Positions 25,692 to 34,924 of a DNA stretch of 64,000 nt are shown piece by piece (within the stretch, counting starts at the first letter, position 1; each line of letters begins with the position of its first letter). Location of the stretch: positions 1 to 64,000 of the forward strand of contig JAHJKA010000072.1 of assembly GCA_018822545.1 (NCBI GenBank), read 5' to 3'. The translations under genes were made by a program, and so were the position numbers. The stretch comes from Pseudomonadota bacterium. GTDB lineage: Bacteria; Desulfobacterota; Desulfobulbia; Desulfobulbales; SURF-16. Under the pieces are notes generated by a model that was given only the letters and a program-made list of their open reading frames with translations, had not been told where the DNA came from and made no database searches.

Positions 25692-28259
25692 ATGAAAAAA
25701 ATAATGAAAAATATCCTTGCCCTCTTGCCGAGCAATAGAGCAAAGACGTCTGCCGTACCCTTTCCGGTTCTCTTCGGCAAATTCCAGGACATACTGACGA
25801 TCAACAACAGTGTTCTCGAAACCATCGCCACAGTTAATGACAAACTGGGCGGCAATTATATCTTTGACCGCCATTATATTGAGACCACCTGTCAGACTAT
25901 AACCGACCAGGTATTGAAACTTATTAATGACCTGGACACCATAGCACCTAATAAATACTTGGCCCTACACGACAGTTTTCGGCGAATTTCAGCCGAGATT
26001 GAAAAAGATTTGGCTGGCCGTCCGTACTGTCATTTTGGACCATTTACCCTGGCCTATAAGGCAATCAGCCATCATGCCGCCGAAGAAGTGGGCGGTAAGA
26101 ATGCCAGCCTGGCGGAAATTGCAAACTTCCTCGACCTCACGATCCCAGACGGCTTTGCCGTGACCGGCGCTGCCTTTCATGCCCTTCTTGCCAAGAACGA
26201 CCTGCGCCAGAAGATTGATCGAATTGTCGCGTCTTGGAAGCGCGGTAAAGTGTCGGTGGAAGATGCGGCCCAGAAAATCCAGCAGCTCATTTTGGACAGC
26301 AAGCTGCCCGGCAAACTGGAAAAAGACCTGAGCCGCAGTCTGGCACAGCTGAACGATAACAAGACGAACAAACCGTTACTCCTGGCTATCCGCAGCAGCG
26401 CCTGGGGGGAAGATGGCGAACGCAGTTTTGCCGGACAATATGAAAGCTTTCTCAATGTCCCGGCAGCAGAGCTTGCCAAAGCCTACCGTCAGGTGGTGGC
26501 CAGTGCTTACAGTGAAACCGCCCTGATGTATCGCCAGAAGATTGGTTTCCCAGAAGAAGAGGTCACCATGGCGGTGGCCTGCCAGGTCATGATCGATGCC
26601 GTTGCCAGTGGCGTTCTCTACACTCTTGACCCTCAACATGGCCATGGCGGATCCATGCTGCTGAGCGCCACCTGGGGCCTTGGGGCGCCAGTGGTCTCAG
26701 GCCGGGCCAGTGGCGATCGTTTTACCGTGGCGCGCAGCAAACCCTATGCCGTCAAAGAAATGCAGCTGGTGCGCAAGAAAACGGCCCTTACTTCCATTGC
26801 CGGTGGCGGCACAGCCCTACAGCCGCTCCCCACAGACCGGCAGACTCAGGCCAGTTTGGGTAACGAGCAGATCAAACAGATAGCAGCCACCGGGATGCTT
26901 ATTGAAAAATATTTCAAGAAGCCCCAGGATATTGAATTCGCCATCGATCGTCAGGGAAAGCTCATCGTGCTCCAGGCCCGCCCTTTGAATATTGACCAGA
27001 CGGATGCCCCAAAGGCCCCAGAACTTGCCAAACTTCTCAGCCAATATCCGGTCCTGTTCCGTGACCAGGGCGACATTGCCCAGGCAGGCGTCGCCACCGG
27101 CAAGGTCTATATGTTTTCTGACGACTCAAGGCTTCGGGACGTGCCGGCCGGCGCCATTCTGGTGGCCCGTTTTGCCTCGCCGCTTTTGGCCAAGGTCATG
27201 GCCAAGGTAAGCGCCATCCTGACGGATATTGGCTCACCCACCGGTCATCTGGCCACTATTGCCAGGGAGTTCCGGGTGCCCTGTATCGTAAACACCGGTA
27301 ACGCCACCGAGCTTTTACAACCAGAACAGGAAATCACGGTGGATGCCGAGGCCAATATCGTTTATCAGGGCTTGGTTAATGAACTCTGCCTCTATGAGCT
27401 CACTGAAGATGCCATTGAAGAATCCACCGAATACAAACTGCTCCGTCGGGTCCTGAAAAACATTGCGCCCCTCAACCTGCTGGACCCGGCTGAAAAAAGT
27501 TTTACCCCAGCTGCCTGTAGCACCCTTCATGATATCACCCGCTTTGTCCACGAAAAGGCCGTGGAAGAACTGATTGACCGCAACTACTACAACCACCATG
27601 ATCCAAAAACGTCTTCGGGGAAGTTGCGGCTGAACATCCCCATTGATCTCGTCCTGATCGATATCGATGGCGGCCTGCGAAAAGGCTCACGAAAAGGCGA
27701 GGTACTGCCTGATGCCATCCTTTCGGTGCCCATGCTGGCCTTCCTGGAGGGCCTCACCCATCCCCAGGCCTGGGACAATGAACCCATGTCCGTGGATATG
27801 GGAAGTTTCATGTCCAGCTTGACCAGGACCTTCTCAACGGAACTGGCATCGCCCAAATATGTAGGGCAAAACCTGGCGGTTATTTCTAAGGAATATACCA
27901 ATATCAGTCTTCGCCTTGGCTATCATTTCACCATGATCGACAGCTATGTAACGGACAACATCAACGATAACTATGCTTATTTCCGGTTTTTTGGTGGCGT
28001 AACAGACGAGACCAGGCGTTCACGCCGCGCTGAGTTTATCGGCGAGGTGTTGGCCCGCCATGATTTTCGAGTTGAGGTGCATGGCGATCTGGTGGTGGCC
28101 CGCATCAAGAAAATGGACAAAGAAGGAATGTTGCAGCGTCTGCAAGTGCTCGGCTGGCTGGTCGGTTTCACCCGACAGCTGGATGTGAAAATGCTGAGCG
28201 ATCAACATATACATCATTACATTGATAAATTTAACCAACTCATGGAGGCAAACATATGA
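25692..28259 (+). CDS. PEP synthase / pyruvate phosphate dikinase-like protein without recognisable C-terminal barrel
   Basis: 855 residues from the ATG at 25692 (a TTG at 25689 is in frame). A helical N-terminal extension of about 110 residues precedes a PPDK N-terminal ATP-grasp nucleotide-binding domain (about 115-435; VGGKNASLAEIANF, LLAIRSSAWGEDGERSFAGQYES, DIEFAIDRQGKLIVLQARPL). The swivelling phosphohistidine domain follows (TDIGSPTGHLATIAREF, His519). The last about 300 residues (for example DNEPMSVDMGSFMSSL, ISKEYTNISLRLGYHFTMID) do not resemble the PEP/pyruvate TIM barrel. So it may generate phosphohistidine from ATP and pass it to an unknown acceptor. It overlaps the downstream receiver gene by four bases. 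Confidence 0.82.
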   Translation: MKKIMKNILALLPSNRAKTSAVPFPVLFGKFQDILTINNSVLETIATVNDKLGGNYIFDRHYIETTCQTITDQVLKLINDLDTIAPNKYLALHDSFRRISAEIEKDLAGRPYCHFGPFTLAYKAISHHAAEEVGGKNASLAEIANFLDLTIPDGFAVTGAAFHALLAKNDLRQKIDRIVASWKRGKVSVEDAAQKIQQLILDSKLPGKLEKDLSRSLAQLNDNKTNKPLLLAIRSSAWGEDGERSFAGQYESFLNVPAAELAKAYRQVVASAYSETALMYRQKIGFPEEEVTMAVACQVMIDAVASGVLYTLDPQHGHGGSMLLSATWGLGAPVVSGRASGDRFTVARSKPYAVKEMQLVRKKTALTSIAGGGTALQPLPTDRQTQASLGNEQIKQIAATGMLIEKYFKKPQDIEFAIDRQGKLIVLQARPLNIDQTDAPKAPELAKLLSQYPVLFRDQGDIAQAGVATGKVYMFSDDSRLRDVPAGAILVARFASPLLAKVMAKVSAILTDIGSPTGHLATIAREFRVPCIVNTGNATELLQPEQEITVDAEANIVYQGLVNELCLYELTEDAIEESTEYKLLRRVLKNIAPLNLLDPAEKSFTPAACSTLHDITRFVHEKAVEELIDRNYYNHHDPKTSSGKLRLNIPIDLVLIDIDGGLRKGSRKGEVLPDAILSVPMLAFLEGLTHPQAWDNEPMSVDMGSFMSSLTRTFSTELASPKYVGQNLAVISKEYTNISLRLGYHFTMIDSYVTDNINDNYAYFRFFGGVTDETRRSRRAEFIGEVLARHDFRVEVHGDLVVARIKKMDKEGMLQRLQVLGWLVGFTRQLDVKMLSDQHIHHYIDKFNQLMEANI

Positions 28260-28642
28260 GCGACCAACACAAAACAAGCATCCTGATTCTAGATGATGAA
28301 CCGATAGTCAGCAAACGTCTCAAACCATCCCTGGAAAAACAGGGCTATGAGGTCGAAACGTTCACGGTCAGTAGCGAAGCCCTCAAACGGACCAAAGAAA
28401 GAAGCTTTGATATTGTCATCACCGACCTGAAAATGGAAGGCTTGAACGGAATGGATTTCTTCACCGAAGTCAAGGCAACATCCCCTCGCACCGAGGTCAT
28501 AGTTATCACAGGATTCGCCACCATGGAAACTGCCAAGGAATCCTTTCAGAAAGGTGTTTTTGACTTTTTGGCCAAGCCGTTCAAGATCAGTGAAATCACG
28601 GCTGTGATAAATAAAGCGGAACTGAAAATAAAACAATCATAA
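28256..28642 (+). CDS. Single-domain response regulator (CheY-like)
   Basis: 128 residues, only a receiver domain. Asp13-Asp14 and the phospho-acceptor Asp57 (VITDLKMEGLNG), Thr/Ser in VITGFAT, and Lys in FLAKPFK are all present. Its ATG overlaps the PPDK-like stop (ATGA), so the two are translationally coupled. No output domain is present. It may act by binding the PPDK-like protein or another partner, or serve as a phosphate sink for a kinase outside the locus. Confidence 0.92.
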   Translation: MSDQHKTSILILDDEPIVSKRLKPSLEKQGYEVETFTVSSEALKRTKERSFDIVITDLKMEGLNGMDFFTEVKATSPRTEVIVITGFATMETAKESFQKGVFDFLAKPFKISEITAVINKAELKIKQS

Positions 28643-28682
28643 CCACATCATCTCCATGATGTGCACAAAAGAGGTAATTGAT

Positions 28683-29501
28683 ATGAATATGGGTCTTCTT
28701 GCTTTGGATGAAAATCTGGCCTCAAGCATCGCCCTCAGATATGCTTCACAGCTGGTCAACATGCTCACTCTGCAGCTGCAGGCCGGGCATGTTGAAGTGC
28801 CGGACAAAAAACAACACTCCGGTGGCACCGGCTGGGTGCGGCGTACCTGGGAGCGTGGTTTACAGGAAGCCGGCCAACAAGCCGTCCAACGCTTGCTGAA
28901 TACAGAAAAAGTCCCCTGTCCCTTTATTGGTTCGCCCAAGGTTTTCATCGGGGATCGGGACAAGGAATTTCTAGCAGAACTGGGCAGCGGTCGCTACGAT
29001 CTGTTTATTGAAGGGAACCTGAACACTTCCGACATCAACAATTTCTATGAGCTGATCTCTTCACCACTCTACACGAAAACACCCTGTCCAATCATGGTGG
29101 TCAAGAATCTGGTCTCAAGCGATTCTGTTGCCTTACTTTGCGGCGATGGTGTGGACCATCAGTCTGTGATTCCTAAGGCACTCAGTCTGCTCAAAGGCGA
29201 TGCCCTTCATTATGACCTTATTTTTTATCGTTATCAGGAAACTGAAGCCACCGTGTCCACAAACAAGGATGAGGCCGGCACTGTTCTTGTCGAAGCAGAA
29301 AAACTTTTGCAGGCAGCCAATATAAAACCGGCAAATGTTCAAGTGGTTACAGGAACACCGGAAAGTGTTGCAGCAATGCTGAAAAAATATTGTCTTGTGG
29401 CAACATCATTTCCGGTCAGAAAGACCCCCAGGCTTGAGCTGCTTGCCCAATGCCCATCACCCATCTTGCTCTGCAAAAATAAAGCGAGGAAATCATCATG
29501 A
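28683..29501 (+). CDS. UspA-like protein, divergent
   Basis: 272 residues from the ATG at 28683, preferred because AAGAGGTAATTG lies upstream; the frame opens at 28656. Two halves resemble Usp-fold domains, but the sequence is divergent: the first ends PCPIMVVKNL and the second ends CPSPILLCKN, the typical C-terminal strand of a Usp domain. The Usp ATP motif G-2x-G-9x-G-S/T is not evident. Its ATGA overlaps the next Usp gene. Family assignment rests on context and strand pattern. Confidence 0.65.
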   Translation: MNMGLLALDENLASSIALRYASQLVNMLTLQLQAGHVEVPDKKQHSGGTGWVRRTWERGLQEAGQQAVQRLLNTEKVPCPFIGSPKVFIGDRDKEFLAELGSGRYDLFIEGNLNTSDINNFYELISSPLYTKTPCPIMVVKNLVSSDSVALLCGDGVDHQSVIPKALSLLKGDALHYDLIFYRYQETEATVSTNKDEAGTVLVEAEKLLQAANIKPANVQVVTGTPESVAAMLKKYCLVATSFPVRKTPRLELLAQCPSPILLCKNKARKSS

Positions 29502-30367
29502 GAATATTAATAGCCTTTGATACTCATTCTTATAGCAGCCGGATTGTCAGTGAAGTGGCAAAACTTGCGGCAAACACCTGGGCAGATATCACCATGCTGG
29601 CAGTACAGCCCGCAGGTTCCGGCAACAAAACTGATGCAACCCTTGCCAAAGCGCTCCGCCAGTACCGCACAGACTTTATCGATCAGTTTGATGCAGGCGA
29701 CCAACCGTATGGCGGCAACATTAGCAATGAAGAGTTTGTCCAGAAAAATGGGGCGTGGGAGCTCAGCAAGCACAGTCCTGCCCTTGCCTCGCGCAAAGAA
29801 TTACTGTTGAAAATTAGGGTTGGCGACCCTGCCAAGGAAATCCTGGCTGAGGCGCGGGAGCACGAAGCTGATCTCATCGTTCTTGGGTGCACCAAGGGTC
29901 TTGATAGCCAGTGGAAAGGTGAAGTAGACCTGCCCCAGAAGATTGCCAAAAAGGCGGCTTGTTCCGTTGTGGTCATCAAAGAAAAGAAAGTACCCACCAC
30001 CCTTACCTGTTGCCTTGACCAGACCCATGTCAGCCAGTCATCCTTGGAGATGATTAATCAGATCGTCACCCTCTACCAGGCTGAGCTGAAAATCGTTGGC
30101 CTTACCGACAACAAGGGCACAGACGGAAAGGCCGGCGTCGAAAACAGCATCGCGCAGATATTGAAATATTATGCCGAACGGCAGATCAGTGCCTGGATCA
30201 AACTGGTCCGCCCGGAAGACCTTGAAGAATACGTCGCAGAGGTCAGCCGTGAAAATATGGTTGGCTTATGGATGGGCAAGAAATCCCTGCTTGGTAAAAT
30301 ATTCTCCCCTAATCTCGTGGGTAAACTCGTTAACCACAGTCAATCCTCTGTGCTGATTTTACGATAA
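29498..30367 (+). CDS. Tandem-domain universal stress protein
   Basis: 289 residues. The first Usp domain is clear: RILIAFDTHSYSSRIVSEVA at the start, then VGDPAKEILAEAREHEADLIVLGCTKG, and PQKIAKKAACSVVVIKEKK. The second half begins TTLTCCLDQTHVSQSSLEMI and ends HSQSSVLILR. The nucleotide-binding glycine pattern is only partly kept (GCTKG). Such tandem Usp proteins often bind ATP/AMP and respond to stress or energy state. Coupled to the previous gene by a four-base overlap, it ends the operon and is followed by a large stem-loop. Confidence 0.85.
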   Translation: MRILIAFDTHSYSSRIVSEVAKLAANTWADITMLAVQPAGSGNKTDATLAKALRQYRTDFIDQFDAGDQPYGGNISNEEFVQKNGAWELSKHSPALASRKELLLKIRVGDPAKEILAEAREHEADLIVLGCTKGLDSQWKGEVDLPQKIAKKAACSVVVIKEKKVPTTLTCCLDQTHVSQSSLEMINQIVTLYQAELKIVGLTDNKGTDGKAGVENSIAQILKYYAERQISAWIKLVRPEDLEEYVAEVSRENMVGLWMGKKSLLGKIFSPNLVGKLVNHSQSSVLILR

Positions 30368-30852
30368 AAGCGGATTCTCTTGCCTTACCCCTCACTCCTG
30401 GATACGATCCGGCCCCTGGCATCTTGTTATTGCCAGGAGCCTGATCGGTATCCTTTGGGGGTCATCAAAGCCAGTTCTTGTTGCTATCGCTGAAATCAAC
30501 CTGTTGGAGAAAATTTCATCCTGATCCTCTCCGGATCATGGCTTTTGATTCCCGTGATTTGTCGTCCGGAGCCAAAAATCAAAAAATATCAGCGCCCCTC
30601 AAACACCATCATTTCCAGTACCCATCCATCCATCATCAACCACCAGCACGAGCAAACGTCTGAGCAAGAGAGGTCGGCTCTGAACTCTCTGTTGCCCTTT
30701 AACTACATTTGGGGCAAACTCTTTTCGGATCAGAGAATGCATCTTGCCCTTGTCAAAGAAGGCAAGCAATCTTATAGTCATGAAAACTTAGACAAACTCG
30801 TTGACATCATTCACTGTTTTTATCTCTGCAGTAGTAAAAACCAGAAAAGACC
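30368..30852. other. Intergenic region between usp and dnaJ-like genes
   Basis: About 485 bases. It begins with the long hairpin at 30400-30453; the rest shows no gene I can support. Two short plus-strand frames (30478-30663, 30545-30874) have low-complexity, unprotein-like composition. Confidence 0.5.
30400..30456 (+). terminator. Long stem-loop terminator after the usp operon
   Basis: GGATACGATCCGGCCCCTGG (from 30400) pairs with the complementary arm ending GATCGGTATCC (30453), with one bulge and two mismatches, around a 9-base loop, followed by TTT. It starts 33 bases after the usp stop. Confidence 0.65.
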
Positions 30853-31755
30853 ATGGATTATTATAAAATATTAGGCGTAGACAAATCAGCCGACAGCGCC
30901 GCCATCAAGAAGGCCTATCGCAAACTGGCCATGAAGTACCACCCGGACAAAACCGCCGGCGATAAGGCCGCTGAGGAAAAATTCAAAGAGGCCAACGAGG
31001 CGTATGCCGTCCTCTCTGATCCCGAGAAACGCAAACAGTACGACACCTACGGCTCAACGGGCTTTTCCCAGCGCTATTCCCAGGAGGACATCTTCCGGGG
31101 CAGCGATCTGGGCTCCATCCTGCGCGAATTTGGCATCAATTTCGGAGGTGGCTTCAGCCAGGGCGGCGGCAGCCCTTTTGAATCTTTTTTCTCACAATCC
31201 AGCGGTGGCGGCAGCAGAGGCTTTCAGCAGCAACCAGCGAAAGGGCAAGACATGATCATGGAACTCTGGGTCACCCTGGAGGAAGTTGCCACTGGTACAG
31301 AGCGAACCATTGCTCTGGCTCATATCGGCGACCGGGTGTCGGTAAAAATCCCCCCGGGCATCGAGTCCGGCAAGAAATTGCGGGTTACCGGCAAAGGAGC
31401 CCCTTCCCAAACCGGTGGCCCGGCAGGCGACCTGTACCTCAAGATCAATGTTCAGCCCCACTCCCTTTTTCAGCAGGAAGGCAGTACCCTCATCTATGAA
31501 GTCAAGATTCCCTTCAGTCAGGCAGCCCTGGGAACAAAGGTGGCGATACCAACCATGGACGGCAAAGAGCTTAACGTCAAGATTCCCGCAGGCATGCAGG
31601 CCGGTGGTAAACTCCGGCTACAAGGCAAAGGTCTCCCTAAAGGGCCCAAAGGACCACACGGTGACCTGATGGTAAAAATAAACATTGAGGTTCCAAAAGA
31701 GTTATCTGCGGAACAGAAAAAACTTCTGAAAGAGCTGCAAAAAATCGGTTTGTAA
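30853..31755 (+). CDS. DnaJ-family co-chaperone, CbpA type (no zinc finger)
   Basis: 300 residues. The J-domain (about 2-66) has HPD at 30-32 ([13 protein letters not shown]) for Hsp70 stimulation. A Gly/Phe-rich linker (about 80-130) and two beta-sandwich client-binding domains follow ([54 protein letters not shown]). The four CxxCxGxG zinc repeats of DnaJ are missing, so this is a CbpA/class II protein. No Shine-Dalgarno sequence is obvious at the start. It stands alone between two hairpin or intergenic regions; rpoH elsewhere in the window could control it, though I see no clear site. Confidence 0.92.
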   Translation: MDYYKILGVDKSADSAAIKKAYRKLAMKYHPDKTAGDKAAEEKFKEANEAYAVLSDPEKRKQYDTYGSTGFSQRYSQEDIFRGSDLGSILREFGINFGGGFSQGGGSPFESFFSQSSGGGSRGFQQQPAKGQDMIMELWVTLEEVATGTERTIALAHIGDRVSVKIPPGIESGKKLRVTGKGAPSQTGGPAGDLYLKINVQPHSLFQQEGSTLIYEVKIPFSQAALGTKVAIPTMDGKELNVKIPAGMQAGGKLRLQGKGLPKGPKGPHGDLMVKINIEVPKELSAEQKKLLKELQKIGL

Positions 31756-31841
31756 CTCTCTTTTTACGCACCATCCTTTGCCAAGTCCAATAAGAACATC
31801 CCCGCTTCTACCCATAGCAAACATGCTGCAAAAAGATGAGT

Positions 31842-32867
31842 TTACTGCGGCGACGTTTCTTCCTCGTCCTCATCCTCAGAAAAATATCCCCAGGAGGAAG
31901 GGTTTGTTTTCACAGGAGCCGCTTCCACTTGTCCTCCTTTTTTTTCAGCGTTTACGAGCTCAGCCTTACAGTCTAAGGCCCGCGCAAAATTAGGGACCAT
32001 CGCAAGGGTTCGATCAAGAATCGTTGCAGCCTCCTGAAATTTTTTCTTTTTCACCAGGAGACAACCTTTCTCCCCCAGAGCTGGCACAAATTCAGGGTCT
32101 TTATCCAAGGCCATTTCCAACTTCTCAAGGGCCAAATCAATCTCCTGGCGCTGGACAAGATTCACGGCATAATTATAATCAAGCCGGGCCCGGCGCTGGG
32201 CCATGGTGCGCTCAACGGTTTCCGGTTTCAACAGGGCGTTAAGCTCCTCTCTGCTTTTCTCGTGGAGCATAACCTGTACTTCACCGGGCAAAAGCACGTC
32301 GATATTGCGGGTATATCCAAGGCCCTCATGAATAATTCCATCCGCGTTTACAATAAGGATGGAAGGCATCACATAAACACCTAATTTTTCGAAAGATTGG
32401 CTAGCGGTATCCACATACACTGGAAAATCTATATGGGCCTGCTCAACAATCTCATTAATCTTGGCTACCAATTCTGGCTGGACAAAGACTGCTGCCAACT
32501 CGATATTTCTTTGGCGATAAAATGAACGCTGATTCTGGATATCGGCAAGGACCTCAATGGCCCGCTCTTCCTTGGTGTCAATATCCGCACCAAAAAAAAC
32601 CAAAACCAATGGCTGCTGCCTTTTATCAAACAGCTTTTTAGTGTCCGTGGCAAAATCAGTAAACTCCAGCGTAGGCAGGGTGTCGCCTTTCCCCACATAC
32701 AAAAAAGAAAATGCTGGCCACGCAGCCAGCAGAAAAGAGAGCGCGACAACTCCCCCAACAATTATACGACAAGAAAGCCTCTGTCCCATAAACACCATCA
32801 TTAAAAGTACACTTTCAAGATTCAGCATCACTGCAATGCCGAAACTCGTACGCGATATTTCCCCCAA
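31842..32867 (-). CDS. Membrane-anchored thioredoxin-fold protein with TPR tail, CxxC absent
   Basis: 341 residues from the first ATG; Met14, Met24 and Met27 are alternatives, with Met27 (start 32789) placing the signal/anchor at the N-terminus. A hydrophobic segment is followed by an AhpC/TlpA-like thioredoxin fold (LVLVFFGADID, FPVYVDTASQSFEKLGVYVMPSILIV with cis-Pro). The redox CxxC is not present at GADIDTK, so it is not an ordinary thiol reductase. TPR repeats fill about 240-320 (EIDLALEKLEMALDKDPEFVPALGE). The tail is acidic. Probably a periplasmic assembly or scaffolding factor. Confidence 0.75.
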   Translation of the reverse strand: MGEISRTSFGIAVMLNLESVLLMMVFMGQRLSCRIIVGGVVALSFLLAAWPAFSFLYVGKGDTLPTLEFTDFATDTKKLFDKRQQPLVLVFFGADIDTKEERAIEVLADIQNQRSFYRQRNIELAAVFVQPELVAKINEIVEQAHIDFPVYVDTASQSFEKLGVYVMPSILIVNADGIIHEGLGYTRNIDVLLPGEVQVMLHEKSREELNALLKPETVERTMAQRRARLDYNYAVNLVQRQEIDLALEKLEMALDKDPEFVPALGEKGCLLVKKKKFQEAATILDRTLAMVPNFARALDCKAELVNAEKKGGQVEAAPVKTNPSSWGYFSEDEDEEETSPQ

Positions 32868-32994
32868 CCTGTACAGCCTTTTTTTACATAAGAATATTCC
32901 CTACTCTCATCTTGAGTATTGCTCATCTATGACATACACTTAAATCTGCTGTTAAAAGCGACACCACACCCAATCAACCCTTCAGGAGAGTACC

Positions 32995-33597
32995 ATGGAT
33001 GTCATCACTGCCATTGAAACACGTCGGGCCGTCAAGCATTATGACCCCAATCATCGCATGACAGAGGAAGAAATTGATCGGATTATGTCCCTTGCCATGC
33101 TTTCCCCCACCGCCTTCAATATCCAGAACTGGCGCTTTGTGGTGGTTAAGAACCCTGACTTACGTCAAAAAATCAGGCCTGTCGCCTGGGGCCAAGCCCA
33201 GGTCACCGACGCCTCGCTCCTGGTGATTCTCTGCGCCGATCTGGGTAGTTGGCAAAAAGAACCTGGCCGCTATTGGCAAAATGCCCCCAAAGAGGTCCAG
33301 GACTTTCTCCTGCCGGCCATTGATGCCTATTATCGCGACAAGCCCCTGGTTCAACGTGACGAGGCCATGCGGTCCTGCGGCATGGCCGCCCAGACCCTCA
33401 TGCTTAGCGCCAAAAGCCTGGGCTACGAGTCGTGTCCCATGGACGGCTTCGACTTTGCTGAAGTAGGCAAGCTGATCAACCTGCCTGCTGACCATGTCAT
33501 TGCCATGTTTGTTGTTATTGGCAAGGGTATCAAGGAGCCCTGGCCCCGTGGTGGGCAGATTGGTAAAAATGAAGCCGTAATCATCGACAGTTTTTAG
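32995..33597 (+). CDS. Nitroreductase-family flavoprotein
   Basis: 200 residues, one FMN-binding nitroreductase domain. AIETRRAVKHYDP at the start, LSPTAFNIQNWRFVVV, and the C-terminal GYESCPMDGFDFAEVGKLI and FVVIGKGIKEPWPRGGQ match the family. It would reduce nitro compounds, quinones or flavins using NAD(P)H. GGAGAG lies before the start. It is monocistronic, bounded by a divergent gene and a stem-loop. Confidence 0.9.
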   Translation: MDVITAIETRRAVKHYDPNHRMTEEEIDRIMSLAMLSPTAFNIQNWRFVVVKNPDLRQKIRPVAWGQAQVTDASLLVILCADLGSWQKEPGRYWQNAPKEVQDFLLPAIDAYYRDKPLVQRDEAMRSCGMAAQTLMLSAKSLGYESCPMDGFDFAEVGKLINLPADHVIAMFVVIGKGIKEPWPRGGQIGKNEAVIIDSF

Positions 33598-33714
33598 TTC
33601 CATTGTGACTACCGGTCACTTTGGCCAACCCAGGCCTTGAAGAACAAACAAGCTCCGGCAACCATCCCCTCCACGAGCATCGTAGCCATTAAAGCCATGA
33701 ATCCTTCACAACCG

Positions 33715-33747
33715 CAAACCTCTCTGTGACGCAAGCAGAGAGGTTTG
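33715..33747. terminator. Stem-loop between convergent nitroreductase and kor operon
   Basis: CAAACCTCTCTG and CAGAGAGGTTTG form a perfect 12-base stem with a 9-base loop between two convergent transcription units. It lacks a long T run on either side, so it is a modest terminator candidate. Confidence 0.5.
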
Positions 33748-33794
33748 GCCGGACGAGCTCATTGAACCATCAAAATTGAGAGAAAAAATACTTC

Positions 33795-34043
33795 CTACAT
33801 CTTCTTGATGTTGTCTACCAATTCAGCAATGTGCAGTCCTAAAGAAACACATTGTTTACCTTCCATACATTTCCTGGCATCATTGTTTTCCAAAAAGGTT
33901 TGCAGGTGGTGCCCTTTTTGTTTGAGGTCAACAACCCAGGCTCCTTTTTCATCGCTGTAGTCAACATTGAGATCAATGCCGCAGATGCCGATATCAGGAT
34001 AGATGTCTGTTATCTTTTTACAGAGTTCTTCTTTGGTCATCAT
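33795..34043 (-). CDS. Small cysteine-containing protein downstream of korB, unrecognised
   Basis: 82 residues, soluble, with cysteines in ELCKK, GICGIDL, RKCMEGKQC. GATGGAGGTGCGCT precedes the double ATG, a good ribosome site. It starts 23 bases after the korB stop on the same strand and is probably the last gene of that operon. No family is recognised. The cysteines could bind metal or a cluster. The composition is protein-like. Confidence 0.7.
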   Translation of the reverse strand: MMTKEELCKKITDIYPDIGICGIDLNVDYSDEKGAWVVDLKQKGHHLQTFLENNDARKCMEGKQCVSLGLHIAELVDNIKKM

Positions 34044-34066
34044 AGCGCACCTCCATCCTCCTTATC

Positions 34067-34924
34067 CTAATGCAATTGCGCCAACTCAGCGCTCATATCT
34101 TTCCGAAATAACGCCTGTTTCACCAGAGGATCCTCCTTAAGCACGGTAAGCCCCTGCTCATAGGATGGCCTGTCATTCCTGTAAAAGATACCGGTGGGAA
34201 TCCTTTCCCCCCATTCAAGGGACCTGCGGAAGGCCTCAACCCGGTCTGTGGGGTCGTAGCCGGCCTCAAGCTCATACGCCCTCTCCTTGTACCAGTGGAA
34301 GGTATTAACCTTATTAAAGGTTACACAGTTTTGCAGGATGTCCACCATGGCAAAGCCTTCATGGCGAATGGCCTCTTTGATAATCTCTTGCAGAAACGGC
34401 AAACCAGAGGCCCCGGCAAAGCCCCGGGCCACAAAACTGCAGTTTAAAGAAATCGCCATGGCAAGAGGGTTAAGCGGCTCTGACAAGGAGCCGGAGGGTT
34501 GGATCTTGGTCACCCGGCCTTGCGGCGTGGTTGGTGAAGCCTGGCCCTTGGTAAGGCCATAGACCTGATTATTGTGGACCAGGAGGGTCACATTGATATT
34601 TCGGCGGATTGCATGGATGAGATGATTGCCCCCCTCACCGTAACAATCGCCATCACCGGCAAGGGCAAGGACAGTCATGTGATTATTGGCAAGCCTGATT
34701 CCGGTTGCCACCGGCAGGGTCCTGCCGTGCAGACCGTTAAAGGTATTGCACTTGGTATAGTGGGGAAGTTTGGCGCCCTGGCCAATCCCAGAGACAATGG
34801 TGAACTGGTGGGGTTGCATTGCAAGATCCACAAAGACCTTCTTCAGGGTGTTGAGTATTGCAAAATTACCACAGCCAGGACACCAGGACGGTTGCTGGCC
34901 CTTGTAATCATCAAAGGTAAGCAT
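34067..34924 (-). CDS. korB: 2-oxoacid:ferredoxin oxidoreductase, beta subunit
   Basis: 285 residues from the ATG at 34924, backed by AGGTG; a GTG at 34933 is also in frame. It carries the thiamine diphosphate motif GDGDCYGEGGNH and cluster cysteines (WCPGCG, TKCN, QNCVTF). With KorA it oxidises a 2-oxoacid (most likely 2-oxoglutarate) with CoA, giving acyl-CoA, CO2 and reduced ferredoxin, or runs in reverse. It overlaps korA by 14 bases. The substrate cannot be fixed between 2-oxoglutarate and other 2-oxoacids from sequence alone. Confidence 0.92.
   Translation of the reverse strand: MLTFDDYKGQQPSWCPGCGNFAILNTLKKVFVDLAMQPHQFTIVSGIGQGAKLPHYTKCNTFNGLHGRTLPVATGIRLANNHMTVLALAGDGDCYGEGGNHLIHAIRRNINVTLLVHNNQVYGLTKGQASPTTPQGRVTKIQPSGSLSEPLNPLAMAISLNCSFVARGFAGASGLPFLQEIIKEAIRHEGFAMVDILQNCVTFNKVNTFHWYKERAYELEAGYDPTDRVEAFRRSLEWGERIPTGIFYRNDRPSYEQGLTVLKEDPLVKQALFRKDMSAELAQLH

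Noticed and set aside
30545-30874. 109-codon frame overlapping dnaJ start
   Set aside because: No ribosome site or protein-like composition; out of frame with the gene.
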